A DNA stretch of 64,000 nucleotides from Marinobacter sp. F3R11. Lineage in GTDB: Bacteria > Pseudomonadota > Gammaproteobacteria > Pseudomonadales > Oleiphilaceae. The notes under the pieces are model-generated. The model had not been told where the DNA came from. It saw only the letters and a program-made list of their open reading frames with translations, and did no database searches. This document shows, piece after piece, positions 1-8,224 of this stretch; the stretch's first letter is position 1, and every line of letters begins with the position of its first letter. The DNA is taken from NCBI RefSeq assembly GCF_003318275.1, contig NZ_QOCH01000003.1, forward strand, positions 346,532 to 410,531, written 5' to 3'. The position numbers were made by a program, and so were the translations under genes.

Positions 1-588
1 ACTTTTTTGCGGCAGCTGCATGATAAGGCAGCTGCACTGCCTTCTGCTGTCACTATTGAGGGCTACAAGCCGGCCAACTGCCTGTTCCAGTTTGCCATCG
101 AATACATTGAAATGGCTCCCAGGCTGATTGAATGCGTGGATGCATGCGCCCGCGCGGCAGGAACTGCCCATTTGTTTGATCCGTTTGTTAAAGCGGCCAT
201 TGGGTACTTCACCGAACCTTCGGCATTGCTGGTGCGCTATGCGGGGCTGGATGGTCTACTGATCCAGGCTTACCTCTGTCACCGGCTTATGGAAGACATG
301 CACGAAAACAATCGTTCCATCAGAACCGGAGGGCTTGTCGATATAGAAGCAACTCGTGCTAACCTTCTGGTCCATGAGCTTATTGGCGAACCTTTCGCTA
401 ACGAACTGGATGACTCAATCACCGTAACCGTACTGCAGATTGCCGGTACACCCGACTATTACGAGCTGAACCTGGATCCCTTCGTAAAACAGGTAAATAA
501 CGACGCCTGGAACTGGATGCGTCATTACTGGGAAAACCTCCTGATCCGGAACCATATCCGGCTTTCCCTGGGCTCTCGCCGGGCCTGA
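1..588 (+). CDS. Conserved hypothetical protein, probably 5'-truncated by the window edge
   Basis: The reading frame is open from the first base to the stop at 586-588. The first possible in-window start is a TTG at position 7 with no ribosome-binding site visible, so the real start probably lies upstream. The visible 193 residues form a soluble, mostly helical protein with no signal peptide, no membrane segment and no catalytic motif that I recognise. It contains several Trp/Tyr-rich stretches near the C-terminus (around NNDAWNWMRHYW). I cannot assign a family. The small DUF1653 gene follows 50 nt downstream on the same strand and may be co-transcribed. Confidence 0.7.
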   Translation, partial: TFLRQLHDKAAALPSAVTIEGYKPANCLFQFAIEYIEMAPRLIECVDACARAAGTAHLFDPFVKAAIGYFTEPSALLVRYAGLDGLLIQAYLCHRLMEDMHENNRSIRTGGLVDIEATRANLLVHELIGEPFANELDDSITVTVLQIAGTPDYYELNLDPFVKQVNNDAWNWMRHYWENLLIRNHIRLSLGSRRA

Positions 589-638
589 CGCAGTTGCAGA
601 ATACGCAAGGTGCCATCAAAGAACCGCAGAGAACCCCT

Positions 639-869
639 ATGACCGAACACAAAACCGATATACGCCCCGGCCGCTACCGGCACTACAAAGGCAAGGATTA
701 CGAAGTAATCGATATTGCCCGTCACAGCGAAACCGAAGAAAAGCTCGTGGTCTATCGTTGCCTGTACGGTGATAACAGTCTGTGGGTTCGCCCCCTGAGC
801 ATGTTCCGTGAAACCGTAAACGTTGCCGGGGAACAGGTGCCCCGGTTTGCCAGGATTGATAAAACCTGA
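639..869 (+). CDS. DUF1653 domain protein, small soluble
   Basis: A 76-residue protein. It shows the DUF1653 pattern: RPGRYRHYKGKDYEVI at the N-terminus, then a YRCLYGD segment and LWVRPLSMF. Members are about 65-80 residues and usually stand alone; their biochemical role is unknown. I chose the ATG at 639 because the family starts just before the PGRYRHYKG block; the frame stays open upstream to about 594 but the extra residues do not look like the family. No signal peptide or membrane segment is present. The gene lies between an unknown protein and a cation antiporter, which says little about its job. Confidence 0.8.
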   Translation: MTEHKTDIRPGRYRHYKGKDYEVIDIARHSETEEKLVVYRCLYGDNSLWVRPLSMFRETVNVAGEQVPRFARIDKT

Positions 870-983
870 GCATTGCACTGCCCTTTGACTAACCCGGCCA
901 ATTACTGCAAATTACCGCGCGTTCAAGATCTCTGCCTTCACAAGAAGGCGGAATAACCCATCTCGTTTTACCCGGAGTTTTCC

Positions 984-2306
984 ATGAATGCCGTTGTTGC
1001 AGCGGTGCTGATCATGCTCGTACTGAGCCTGGCCCGCATCCACGTTGTTGTTGCTCTTATCGTAGGTGCCATCTCCGGCGGCCTGATTGCCGGAATGTCC
1101 CTGGAAGCCACCATTGCCGCCTTCAATAACGGCCTTGGAGGCGGTGCCACCGTGGCACTGTCGTATGCGACTCTCGGCGCCTTCGCTGTCGCTATCGGAA
1201 AGTCCGGGCTGGCTCACGCACTGGCGGACAAGACCCTCGCCATGGTCGGGCAACAGGAAAACAGTGCAGCGGCAACAGGCGTACGTTACATGATCATTGG
1301 TGTGCTGGTACTGATCGCCCTGTCGTCGCAGAACATTCTGCCCATTCACATCGCGTTTATCCCGCTGGTCGTTCCGCCCATGCTGTACGTGATGGCCAAA
1401 CTGAAAATGGACCGCCGGCTTGTAGCCTGCACACTCACCTTTGGGCTGATCACTCCTTACATGTTCCTGCCTATTGGTTTCGGAAGCATTTACCTGAACG
1501 AAATCCTGATGGCCAAAATCAGTGCCAATGGTGGTGAAACAGAGGGCCTGAGCGTAATGCAGGCCATGGCCCTGCCTGCTCTGGGAATGCTATGTGGGTT
1601 GCTGGTCGCTGTATTTTTCACTTACCGGGGAGAGCGAGAATATGACCTGGATGCCATTACCCGTACCGAACGCGTAAATGTGTCTTACAGCCCTCGCACA
1701 CTGGTTATGGCTCTTGCCGCCATTGTCGTCGCCTTCGTGGTGCAACTCTGGCTCGGTTCAATGATCCTCGGTGCTCTGGCAGGCTTCCTGCTGTTCAATC
1801 TTTCCGGCGTGGTGAAATGGAAAGAAGCTGATGACCTGTTCACAGAAGGCATGAAAATGCTGGCCATGATCGGCTTCATCATGATCGCTGCATCGGGTTT
1901 TGCGGAAGTCATGCGGGAAACCGGCGAAATCGCAACACTGGTTCAAAGCTCCGTCGACATGATCGGCAGCAACAAACCGCTGGCGGCGCTGCTGATGCTT
2001 GCGGTAGGCCTGATGATCACAATGGGGATCGGCTCATCCTTCTCGACAATCCCAATAATTGCCGCCCTGTATGTGCCTCTGGCACTGGAAATGGGCTTCA
2101 GCTCTCTTGCCATTGTTGCTCTGGTGGGCACTGCCGGCGCTCTGGGTGATGCCGGCTCCCCGGCCTCCGATTCCACTCTCGGCCCCACCGCCGGCCTCAA
2201 CGTTGACGGACAGCACAACCACATCTGGGATTCCGTGGTGCCCACGTTCCTGCACTACAACCTGCCGTTGCTCGGGTTTGGGTGGTTGGCGGCTATGGTT
2301 CTTTGA
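984..2306 (+). CDS. Na+/H+ antiporter family protein (NhaC/YuiF-like)
   Basis: A 440-residue inner-membrane carrier with roughly eleven to twelve hydrophobic segments spread over the whole length. It matches the Na+/H+ antiporter family that contains Bacillus YuiF and many carriers annotated as histidine or cation transporters. A polar, glycine-rich stretch at about residues 380-410 ([19 protein letters not shown]) resembles the conserved substrate/ion path of this family. The start ATG at 984 follows a purine-rich CCCGGAG stretch about 10 nt upstream. The gene stands alone: 114 nt separate it from the DUF1653 gene and more than 400 nt of repeat-bearing DNA follow. The substrate cannot be told from sequence; Na+/H+ exchange or H+-coupled amino-acid uptake are both possible. 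Confidence 0.75.
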   Translation: MNAVVAAVLIMLVLSLARIHVVVALIVGAISGGLIAGMSLEATIAAFNNGLGGGATVALSYATLGAFAVAIGKSGLAHALADKTLAMVGQQENSAAATGVRYMIIGVLVLIALSSQNILPIHIAFIPLVVPPMLYVMAKLKMDRRLVACTLTFGLITPYMFLPIGFGSIYLNEILMAKISANGGETEGLSVMQAMALPALGMLCGLLVAVFFTYRGEREYDLDAITRTERVNVSYSPRTLVMALAAIVVAFVVQLWLGSMILGALAGFLLFNLSGVVKWKEADDLFTEGMKMLAMIGFIMIAASGFAEVMRETGEIATLVQSSVDMIGSNKPLAALLMLAVGLMITMGIGSSFSTIPIIAALYVPLALEMGFSSLAIVALVGTAGALGDAGSPASDSTLGPTAGLNVDGQHNHIWDSVVPTFLHYNLPLLGFGWLAAMVL

Positions 2307-2360
2307 GTTTGGAGTTTGCCTTCGTTTCGTAGCCTGCAGGTTTAGGGGATGCGAAGCCAC

Positions 2361-2431
2361 GGGGGTACTTTCTTCTGGAAAAAAGCAACTCGCTGCGCTC
2401 AGACATCTTTTTTCCGCCAGAAAGTACCCCC
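2361..2431. repeat. Stem-loop repeat A (25-bp arms, 21-nt loop)
   Basis: The left arm (2361-2385) begins GGGGGTACTTTC and ends GGAAAAAAG. The right arm (2407-2431) is its reverse complement except at about three central positions. The 21-nt loop at 2386-2406 contains CTCGCTGCGCTCAG. The identical loop, reversed, occurs in stem-loop B. The stem ends in an A-run on the left and a T-run on the right, so it could terminate transcription, but the shared loop points to a repeated element rather than a simple terminator. Confidence 0.8.
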
Positions 2432-2615
2432 GCACCCTCGCGTTAAACAATACAGATATCGTAAGGGAAAGACGGGGAGGACGAGTGTTCTCTGAATCAC
2501 TGTATTGGCGGTCAGCAGCTGACACTGAAAACTTGGAACCAAGCCGAACTGAACCGAACTTCCTGATCTTTTAAACGAGTTACCCATGCAGTGAGAACAA
2601 GAGGGTGTGGGGAGA

Positions 2616-2678
2616 TGTTTTTCTGCCGGGAAAAAAATGTCTGAGCGCAGCGAGTTGTTTTTTCCCGGCAGAAAAATA
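2616..2678. repeat. Stem-loop repeat B (21-bp arms, same loop as A inverted)
   Basis: The left arm (2616-2636) contains TTTTTCTGCCGGGAAAAAA. The right arm (2658-2678) is its reverse complement with one mismatch. The 21-nt loop (2637-2657) is the exact reverse complement of the loop of repeat A. The arms of A and B differ in sequence, yet each pair still matches itself, so the stems have co-varied while the loop stayed fixed. This is the signature of a structured repeat (REP/MITE-like), present here as an inverted pair. Confidence 0.8.
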
Positions 2679-2732
2679 TATCGCCGCGACCTCTTACTCC
2701 CCTCAAGTCACAGGCTACGATCTCAAAAAACC

Positions 2733-2987
2733 CTAGTCCTCAGAAGACCCAGCCTTAAAAAAAACAACCTGCTTAACCGTATGGTCATCCTCATTGCCGC
2801 GCTTGTTAACCCGGGTCTCCAACTCAGGCTCTGCAGGCTTTTCGGCATCCGATACCGCATCGGTAAAACCGCAAGCCACACACTCGCGAATCTGCTCACC
2901 GGCATCATCGGTAAACACCCGGATCTTGTCCATCTCCGCACAGCGTGGGCAAACCGCACCGGCTATAAAACGTTTAGGGCTCACCAT
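2733..2987 (-). CDS. yheV: YheV-like putative zinc-ribbon protein
   Basis: An 84-residue protein with two Cys pairs, CPRC near residue 13 and CVAC near residue 34, spaced as in a zinc ribbon. The opening KRFIAGAVCPRC followed by MDKIR and a RECVACGF segment fits the YheV family of putative metal-binding proteins, whose function is unknown. The C-terminal half is charged and Lys/Glu-rich. I placed the start at the second Met (2987) because family members begin a few residues before KRFIAG; the frame extends five codons upstream. It lies 55 nt downstream of prlC on the same strand, a pairing I believe is common in related genomes, so it is probably co-transcribed with the peptidase. Confidence 0.8.
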   Translation of the reverse strand: MVSPKRFIAGAVCPRCAEMDKIRVFTDDAGEQIRECVACGFTDAVSDAEKPAEPELETRVNKRGNEDDHTVKQVVFFKAGSSED

Positions 2988-3042
2988 AAAGTAACTCCAC
3001 ATAAGTCTCCGGCGGCCGTATCGACCGCCAGAGTGGATTGGA

Positions 3043-5088
3043 TCAGGCTGCTTCGTTTGTGATGCCGGTCTGTTTCAGCAGAGCATCCACCTGAGGCTCA
3101 CGGCCACGGAACGCCTTGAACAGTTCCATGGGCTCCTGTGATCCGCCTTTTTCCAGAATGTTTTGCAGGAAGGCGCGCCCGGTTTCCGGGTCGAAGATGC
3201 CCTTTTCCTCAAACATCGAGAAAGCGTCCGCAGCCAGAACTTCCGCCCATTTATAGCTGTAATAACCCGCAGCATAGCCGCCGGCGAAAATGTGTGAAAA
3301 TGCATTCGGGAAGCGGTTAAATTCCGGGGCTTCCACAACCGCAATGGTTTCACGCACCTTGTGATGCATTTCCAGCGGATTGGTGGGAGCCTCTTCGGTG
3401 AATTCTGCGTGCAGACGGAAGTCAAACAGAGAGAATTCCAACTGCCGCACCATGGCCATACCAGACTGGAAATTTTTCGCCGCCAGCAGTTTCTGCAGCA
3501 TGTCTTCTGGTAAGGGCTCCCCGGTTTCATAGTGGCTGGCAATCAAAGCCAGGGACTCAGGATTCCAGCACCAGTTTTCCAGGAACTGGCTCGGCAGCTC
3601 TACCGCATCCCAGGCCACGCCATTGATACCGGAAACGTCTATCACGTCGACCTGAGTCAGCATGTGATGCAGCCCGTGGCCGAATTCATGAAACAGGGTC
3701 GTTACTTCATCATGGGTAAGCAGTGATGGCTTGCCATTCACAGGTGCCGTGAAGTTGCAGGTGAGAAATGCCACCGGCAACTGCAGTTGCCCGCGCAAAT
3801 TGCGCCAGCGTACACGGCAATCTGCCATCCAGGCACCACCACGTTTGCCCTGACGGGCAAACAGGTCAAGGTAGAACCAGGCGATCGGCTCACCCTTACG
3901 GCTAATGCAGTAGGCGGTGGCATCTTCGTGCCAGGTTTCCACGTCTGGTCTGGCTTCAATCTGTATGTCAAAAAGCTTCTCCGCAACCCTGAACAAGCCC
4001 GGCACTACTTTGTCTGCCGGAAACCAGGGGCGCAGGGTTTCGGGTGAGATGTCATAGCGCTTCTGACGCAGTTTTTCACTGTAGTAGCCCACGTCCCAGG
4101 CACTCATATCGTCGAGACCGTGTTCGTCTTTGGCGAATGCTTTGAGCTCTGCAAACTCCTTCTCGGCAATCGGTCTGGATTTCGCTGCCAGCTCAGTAAG
4201 AAAACCCAGAACCTCTTCCGTATCTCTGGCCATTTTGGTGGCCAGCGAGCGCTCGGCATAGTTATTGAAACCCAGAAGCCTGGCCAGAGCATGGCGGCGC
4301 TTGAGAATTTCGGCCATCACCTGGGTGTTGTCCCAGGTTCCGGCATCCGGCCCCATGTCTGACGCACGGGTCACAAAGGCTTCGTATACTTCACGACGAA
4401 GCTCCCGGTTGTCGCAATATGTCATGACCGGAAAGAAGCTGGGAAAATCGAGGGTGATCACGTAGCCATCCAGCTCTTTCTGGCTGGCGGCCTGCCTGGC
4501 ACCTTCGATGGCAGATTCCGGTATACCAGCCAGCTCTTCTACATTCGTGATGTGCTTGAACCAATGCTGGGTGGCGTCCAGAACGTTATCGCTGAAGCGG
4601 TTGGACAATTCGGCCAGCTCCCTGGACAGGGCCGCGTACTGTTTTTTCTGGTCTTCAGGCAGATCAACGCCGCCAAGGTGGAAGTCCCTCAGGGTGTTAT
4701 CCACGGCTTTGCGCTGGGCTTCACTCAGTTCGCTGAAATCCTCCCGGGCAGCGAGCTTCTTGTAGGCTTCACACAAGGCACTGTTCTGGCTGATTTCTGT
4801 GCTGTATTCGGTGAGCTTTTCCAGGCAGTTTTTGTAGACCCCGCGCAGTTCATCGTTGTTCATGACACTGTTGAGGTGCGAAATGACAGACCAGGCGTTG
4901 CTGAGCCGGTTATCGAGAGCCTGCATGGGCTGAACCAGTGTGTCCCAGTCAGGATCTTCGTTTTGGGCCAGGCTGGCGATTTTTACACGGTTTTCGCTGA
5001 GAATCTGGTCAATAGCCGTTTCCATATGCTCTGTACGCACATGATCGAACTTTGGCAGCAAATCATCAGTCAGTAACGGGTTATTCAT
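3043..5088 (-). CDS. prlC: Oligopeptidase A (M3 family zinc metallopeptidase)
   Basis: A 681-residue cytoplasmic peptidase that degrades short peptides, including cleaved signal peptides. The M3 zinc site is visible as TLFHEFGHGLHHM (HEXXH form) at about residue 460, with the downstream Glu helix (GVAWDAVELPSQF) supplying the third ligand. Length agrees with E. coli PrlC (680). I chose the ATG at 5088, giving MNNPLLTDDLLPKFD, which matches the family N-terminus. The frame stays open for 33 more codons, but those cover part of the palindromic repeat at 5165-5269. No signal peptide. The zinc-ribbon gene yheV follows on the same strand. Confidence 0.95.
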   Translation of the reverse strand: MNNPLLTDDLLPKFDHVRTEHMETAIDQILSENRVKIASLAQNEDPDWDTLVQPMQALDNRLSNAWSVISHLNSVMNNDELRGVYKNCLEKLTEYSTEISQNSALCEAYKKLAAREDFSELSEAQRKAVDNTLRDFHLGGVDLPEDQKKQYAALSRELAELSNRFSDNVLDATQHWFKHITNVEELAGIPESAIEGARQAASQKELDGYVITLDFPSFFPVMTYCDNRELRREVYEAFVTRASDMGPDAGTWDNTQVMAEILKRRHALARLLGFNNYAERSLATKMARDTEEVLGFLTELAAKSRPIAEKEFAELKAFAKDEHGLDDMSAWDVGYYSEKLRQKRYDISPETLRPWFPADKVVPGLFRVAEKLFDIQIEARPDVETWHEDATAYCISRKGEPIAWFYLDLFARQGKRGGAWMADCRVRWRNLRGQLQLPVAFLTCNFTAPVNGKPSLLTHDEVTTLFHEFGHGLHHMLTQVDVIDVSGINGVAWDAVELPSQFLENWCWNPESLALIASHYETGEPLPEDMLQKLLAAKNFQSGMAMVRQLEFSLFDFRLHAEFTEEAPTNPLEMHHKVRETIAVVEAPEFNRFPNAFSHIFAGGYAAGYYSYKWAEVLAADAFSMFEEKGIFDPETGRAFLQNILEKGGSQEPMELFKAFRGREPQVDALLKQTGITNEAA

Positions 5089-5164
5089 GGATCCCCTTCT
5101 CAGCAATGAGTTGGTAAAGTAGCGTGACACTATAAACGCTGTACTGTCAGCTCCCGGGAACGGA

Positions 5165-5269
5165 GTCCGGAGGAAGGGGCTTTCCAAAACCGTGCGGAGC
5201 CATGGATGGCGGAGCCGAGCCTACATGGACGTATTTACGGCGTGTTTTGGAAAGCCCCTTCCTCCGGAC
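5165..5269. repeat. Long palindrome with perfect 26-bp arms and 53-nt spacer
   Basis: The arm at 5165-5190 starts GTCCGGAGGAAGGGGC and ends TTTCCAAAAC. The arm at 5244-5269 is its exact reverse complement. The spacer contains CATGGATGGCGGAGCCGAGC, a phrase I associate with a dispersed intergenic repeat of marine gammaproteobacteria (memory, not a search). It sits between the divergent prlC and gamma-carbonic-anhydrase-like genes, inside or beside their promoters. It creates false in-frame extensions of both genes. It has no coding role. Confidence 0.85.
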
Positions 5270-5311
5270 GACCCAGGTCCGGGAAACAATTTCATCTATC
5301 GAGTATATGTA

Positions 5312-5851
5312 ATGACGAATGTACGTTCTCACAAGGGTACCACGCCAGATTTCGGGAAGCGCACTCTGGTGGATGCAAGTGCTGTCGTGATCGGTGATGT
5401 TAAAACCGGTGACGACTGCTCTATCTGGCCTATGACTGTGGTGCGAGGCGATATGCACAAGATCCGAATCGGCAGCCGTTGCAGTATCCAGGATGGCTCT
5501 GTACTTCATATTACCCACGCCAGCGATTTTAACCCCGGAGGTCACCCTCTCACCCTCGGAGACGATGTAACCGTGGGGCACAAAGCTCTGTTGCATGGCT
5601 GCACCATTGGTAACCGTGTGCTGGTGGGTATGGGTTGTATCATTATGGATGGCGCCGTGGTCGAAGATGAGGTCATTGTTGCCGCAGGCTGCCTGGTACC
5701 ACCGGGGAAAACCCTTGAGTCCGGCCATCTGTACGTCGGCTCACCATGCAAGAAAGCCCGGCCTTTGACCGAAAATGAGCGCTCGTTTTTCACATACACA
5801 GCGGCCAACTACGTGAAACTCAAGGATCAATACCTGGCTGAAAGGTGTTAG
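5312..5851 (+). CDS. yrdA: Gamma-carbonic-anhydrase-like hexapeptide-repeat protein (YrdA family)
   Basis: A 179-residue left-handed beta-helix protein. Hexapeptide repeats run from about residue 18 to 140. Metal-ligand-type histidines occur in SVLHITH (around residues 68-71) and in the VGHKALLHG segment, as in gamma carbonic anhydrases such as E. coli YrdA/CaiE relatives. Carbonic anhydrase activity is not proven for most members. The start ATG at 5312 matches the family N-terminus; upstream in-frame codons lie within the palindromic repeat. It is divergent from prlC. The small heat-shock gene follows after 168 nt. Confidence 0.9.
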   Translation: MTNVRSHKGTTPDFGKRTLVDASAVVIGDVKTGDDCSIWPMTVVRGDMHKIRIGSRCSIQDGSVLHITHASDFNPGGHPLTLGDDVTVGHKALLHGCTIGNRVLVGMGCIIMDGAVVEDEVIVAAGCLVPPGKTLESGHLYVGSPCKKARPLTENERSFFTYTAANYVKLKDQYLAERC

Positions 5852-5872
5852 TACAACCCGCAATTATCGGGG

Positions 5873-5898
5873 CTTGAAAAGTAACTTGCTGCACATAC
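5873..5898 (+). promoter_or_regulatory. Possible heat-shock (sigma-32) promoter before hsp20
   Basis: CTTGAAA at 5873-5879 matches the sigma-32 -35 element exactly. Eleven bases later, GCACATAC matches CCCCATNT at five of the seven specified positions. The pair lies about 120 nt upstream of the small heat-shock gene, which would fit heat induction. A short inverted repeat (ACATAC...GTATGT) overlaps the -10 part. The second element is weak, so this is only a candidate. Confidence 0.35.
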
Positions 5899-6019
5899 AT
5901 TCGGTATGTAGCGACTGTTCACGGATACCCGGCCGTGTGAGTCCCGGGTTCGTCGCAGTTCCGGGAACAGCGCTGGTTTTGTTCAAATTCGTTTGTATAG
6001 ATAAAAGGGGGTAGTACCT

Positions 6020-6469
6020 ATGAACAATCTTACCCGCTGGAACCCGATCAATGAGCTTGAAGATTTGATGGGGCGTTATAATCGGATACTTGGCACAGCA
6101 CGCACCGGCAGCGACGGCAAAGACCTCTTCAGTCGCAGTGACTGGGCCCCGGCCGTCGACATCAAGGAAACGGACGAGGCCTTCACGATTGAGGCAGAAC
6201 TGCCTGGCATGGACAAAAAAGACGTGAAGGTAACCGTCCACGACGGCGTACTCTCCATTGAGGGGGAACGTAAGCACGAAGAGGAGTCCAAGGATAAAAA
6301 GCTGCACCGCATTGAACGTTACTATGGCAGCTTCATGCGGCGCTTCACACTGCCGGAAAATGTGGACGAAAACAGTGTGAAAGCCAGTTTTAAGGATGGT
6401 TTACTGACTCTGACCCTGCAGAAGGCAGAGCCGAAAGAGCCTAAAGCCATCCAGGTAGACGTCGAGTAA
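6020..6469 (+). CDS. Hsp20-family small heat-shock protein
   Basis: A 149-residue ATP-independent holdase chaperone. The alpha-crystallin domain spans about residues 42-140 and opens with WAPAVDIKETDEAF. It contains AELPGMDKKDVKV, LSIEGERKHE and the closing SFKDGLLTLTLQK, in which GLLTLTL is the conserved dimer-interface strand. The N-terminal arm carries NLTRWNPINELEDLM, typical of class A bacterial Hsp20. A strong purine-rich AAGGGGG lies about 8-12 nt before the ATG. The gene stands alone; a hairpin follows the stop. Confidence 0.93.
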   Translation: MNNLTRWNPINELEDLMGRYNRILGTARTGSDGKDLFSRSDWAPAVDIKETDEAFTIEAELPGMDKKDVKVTVHDGVLSIEGERKHEEESKDKKLHRIERYYGSFMRRFTLPENVDENSVKASFKDGLLTLTLQKAEPKEPKAIQVDVE

Positions 6470-6493
6470 CACTCTTCACTCTTGCCTGAGTAT

Positions 6494-6526
6494 CGCTGTA
6501 GCCGGGAATCAGGTCCGGCTACAGCG
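6494..6526. terminator. Hairpin between hsp20 and pomB, probable terminator
   Basis: Arms CGCTGTAGCCGG (6494-6505) and CCGGCTACAGCG (6515-6526) pair perfectly over 12 bp with a 9-nt loop. It lies between the 3' ends of two convergent genes. Only a short T-run (GTTT) follows on the plus strand and none on the minus strand, so it is a weak intrinsic terminator or a processing/stability hairpin. Confidence 0.5.
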
Positions 6527-6561
6527 GTTTCCCAAACAGCTCATATTCGTCATTTCCGTGC

Positions 6562-7395
6562 TCAGGGCAGGATTTCTATCGGCAAATCGCTGGTTGAAAT
6601 AGATTCATCACACTCGGGATCGCGAATGGCAATTTCTACCCTGCGATTCAATGCGCGGTTTTCAGCCGTATCATTCGGAGCAAGAGGATTGGTTTCTGCC
6701 CGGCCAGCGGCAACTACCCGTTCAGCAGGCACCTGCTGGCTCATGACAAGCTCATGTACTACGGATACAGCGCGGGCAGCGGAGAGGTCCCAGTTTGAGC
6801 GATAACGGCTGCTGGAGATAGGCCTGTCATCTGTGTAACCGGAAACCAGAACATCACCGGTACAGCCAGCCAGCACGCCGACTACGCGTTCAATGATGGG
6901 GATCATCTCGGGCTTGATAGCCGCCTCTCCGGAACGGAAGGTGGCCTCCTCAGAGAACCGGATAACCACTTTGTTTTTATCGTAATTGACGTTCAACGCC
7001 CCTGACGCCACTTCACTTTCCAGTTCACCAATCATTCTGCTGGCCAGGTCTATAACACCTTTGGAAATAACGGTGGTTTCAGATTGTGGTGCACGCTCAT
7101 CAATGAATTCAGGCTCTGGGGTCTGTGATTCGGTGGGCTCTGGCAGAGAAACAGTGTCTGACTCCACCAGGGTAATCGGAGAACCGCCGATATCATCAGC
7201 CAGAACATTCGCGGAACCAAATGCAACGGACATGGAGTTCGCCATAGCTTTGTATTTTTCTATATCCATTTCCGCGAAGGATAACAACAGAATAAAAAAC
7301 GTGAGCAGCAGCGTTGCAAGATCGGCAAAGGTAACGATCCACGCAGGTGTCTGGTTTTTCTGCCGGGGTTTGCCGGCTTTCCGGATCGTTTGCAA
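6562..7395 (-). CDS. pomB: Flagellar stator protein PomB/MotB-type
   Basis: A 277-residue inner-membrane stator subunit that anchors the flagellar motor to peptidoglycan and forms the ion channel with PomA. One membrane helix at about residues 18-38 (WIVTFADLATLLLTFF) carries the essential Asp at residue 25, the ion-binding position of MotB/PomB. SFAEMDIEKYK after the helix resembles PomB, which suggests sodium coupling (inference). The OmpA-type peptidoglycan-binding domain occupies about residues 150-265 and includes VSGYTDDRPI and NRALNRRVEIAI. It starts 4 nt after the pomA stop, so the two are translationally linked. Confidence 0.9.
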   Translation of the reverse strand: MQTIRKAGKPRQKNQTPAWIVTFADLATLLLTFFILLLSFAEMDIEKYKAMANSMSVAFGSANVLADDIGGSPITLVESDTVSLPEPTESQTPEPEFIDERAPQSETTVISKGVIDLASRMIGELESEVASGALNVNYDKNKVVIRFSEEATFRSGEAAIKPEMIPIIERVVGVLAGCTGDVLVSGYTDDRPISSSRYRSNWDLSAARAVSVVHELVMSQQVPAERVVAAGRAETNPLAPNDTAENRALNRRVEIAIRDPECDESISTSDLPIEILP

Positions 7396-7399
7396 AACC

Positions 7400-8173
7400 T
7401 CAGGCCTCCCGCTCCGGCGCCAGCCCTCTGCGCTGATCCGGTGTTACAAACGAGGACAGCATCTCAGTCATTACTCTCGGGTTTTCCCCGCGCATGATGT
7501 TGCGCATGGATGTGATGATCAGCACCTGATTACGGCTTTCATCTTCCGCCTTGAGCTGAAGCTTGTCCGCCAGGGGCAGAGCAATCAACTGGGCAATGAA
7601 AGCGCCATAAAGTGTGGTCAGAAGGGCAACAGCCATGGCCGGACCAATGGACGAGGGATCATCCAGTGAGTTAAGCATCTGTACAAGACCGACGAGGGTG
7701 CCCAACATGCCAATAGCCGGTGCAGATTCTCCAATACCCCGGAACACCCGTTCAGCCACCTCATAACGCTCTGCCGTTTGCTGAGACTCCTGAGCCAGGG
7801 CTTCCTCTACCAGTTCTGGCGGGTGGCCATCCACACACAGGTTGATGGCTTTCTGAAGAAATTCATTGCTGGTCCGGTGGTTCTCCAGTCCCAGAATACC
7901 CTCCTTGCGCACAACCAGGGCCAGCGCCCCTGCTTCGCGGATCAACTCCGCAGGCCGGTCGACCTTATCGGTGAACGCTGCGCTCATTGCGAGGCGAAAG
8001 GCACTCATCACCGAGGGCATACGAAATTTTATAAGCGTTACGGCAAAGGTACCACCGATAACAATGGCCAGGCCCGGCAGGTTGAGAAAGGTCAGAAGCG
8101 AGGCATTTGCCAGCATTGCCAGAACAACAATCAGAATACCGGCGACAAGCCCTACGAGGGTAAGAATATCCAT
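7400..8173 (-). CDS. pomA: Flagellar stator protein PomA/MotA-type
   Basis: A 257-residue membrane protein, the torque-generating partner of PomB. Four membrane segments are visible: two near the N-terminus (residues 1-25 and about 30-50) and two around residues 150-200. The conserved loop APAIGMLGTLVGLVQML and the PAMAVALLTTLYGA helix are typical of PomA, which is closer than proton-type MotA in length and in these motifs. The large cytoplasmic loop between the helix pairs contains the charged residues that touch FliG. No flagellar structural genes lie nearby, so the pair is an isolated stator operon. Confidence 0.92.
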   Translation of the reverse strand: MDILTLVGLVAGILIVVLAMLANASLLTFLNLPGLAIVIGGTFAVTLIKFRMPSVMSAFRLAMSAAFTDKVDRPAELIREAGALALVVRKEGILGLENHRTSNEFLQKAINLCVDGHPPELVEEALAQESQQTAERYEVAERVFRGIGESAPAIGMLGTLVGLVQMLNSLDDPSSIGPAMAVALLTTLYGAFIAQLIALPLADKLQLKAEDESRNQVLIITSMRNIMRGENPRVMTEMLSSFVTPDQRRGLAPEREA

Positions 8174-8224
8174 GTATAGCCCTTACGGATTAGTCTCTGA
8201 AAGTGGCCCGGAAGGGACACGTTT

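Larger units (their letters stand above)
2307..2732. other. Intergenic region carrying two stem-loop repeats, no gene
   Basis: This 426-bp stretch has no credible gene; the open frames inside it on both strands carry no family signature and run across the repeats. It holds two long stem-loops (annotated separately) about 185 nt apart. It separates the antiporter gene (plus strand) from the convergent zinc-ribbon gene (minus strand), so the hairpins may also act as transcription stops from either side. Confidence 0.7.

Noticed and set aside
5089..5311. Extended starts for prlC (5187) and the gamma-carbonic-anhydrase-like gene (5192)
   Set aside because: Both extensions translate the palindromic repeat and give residues foreign to the families.
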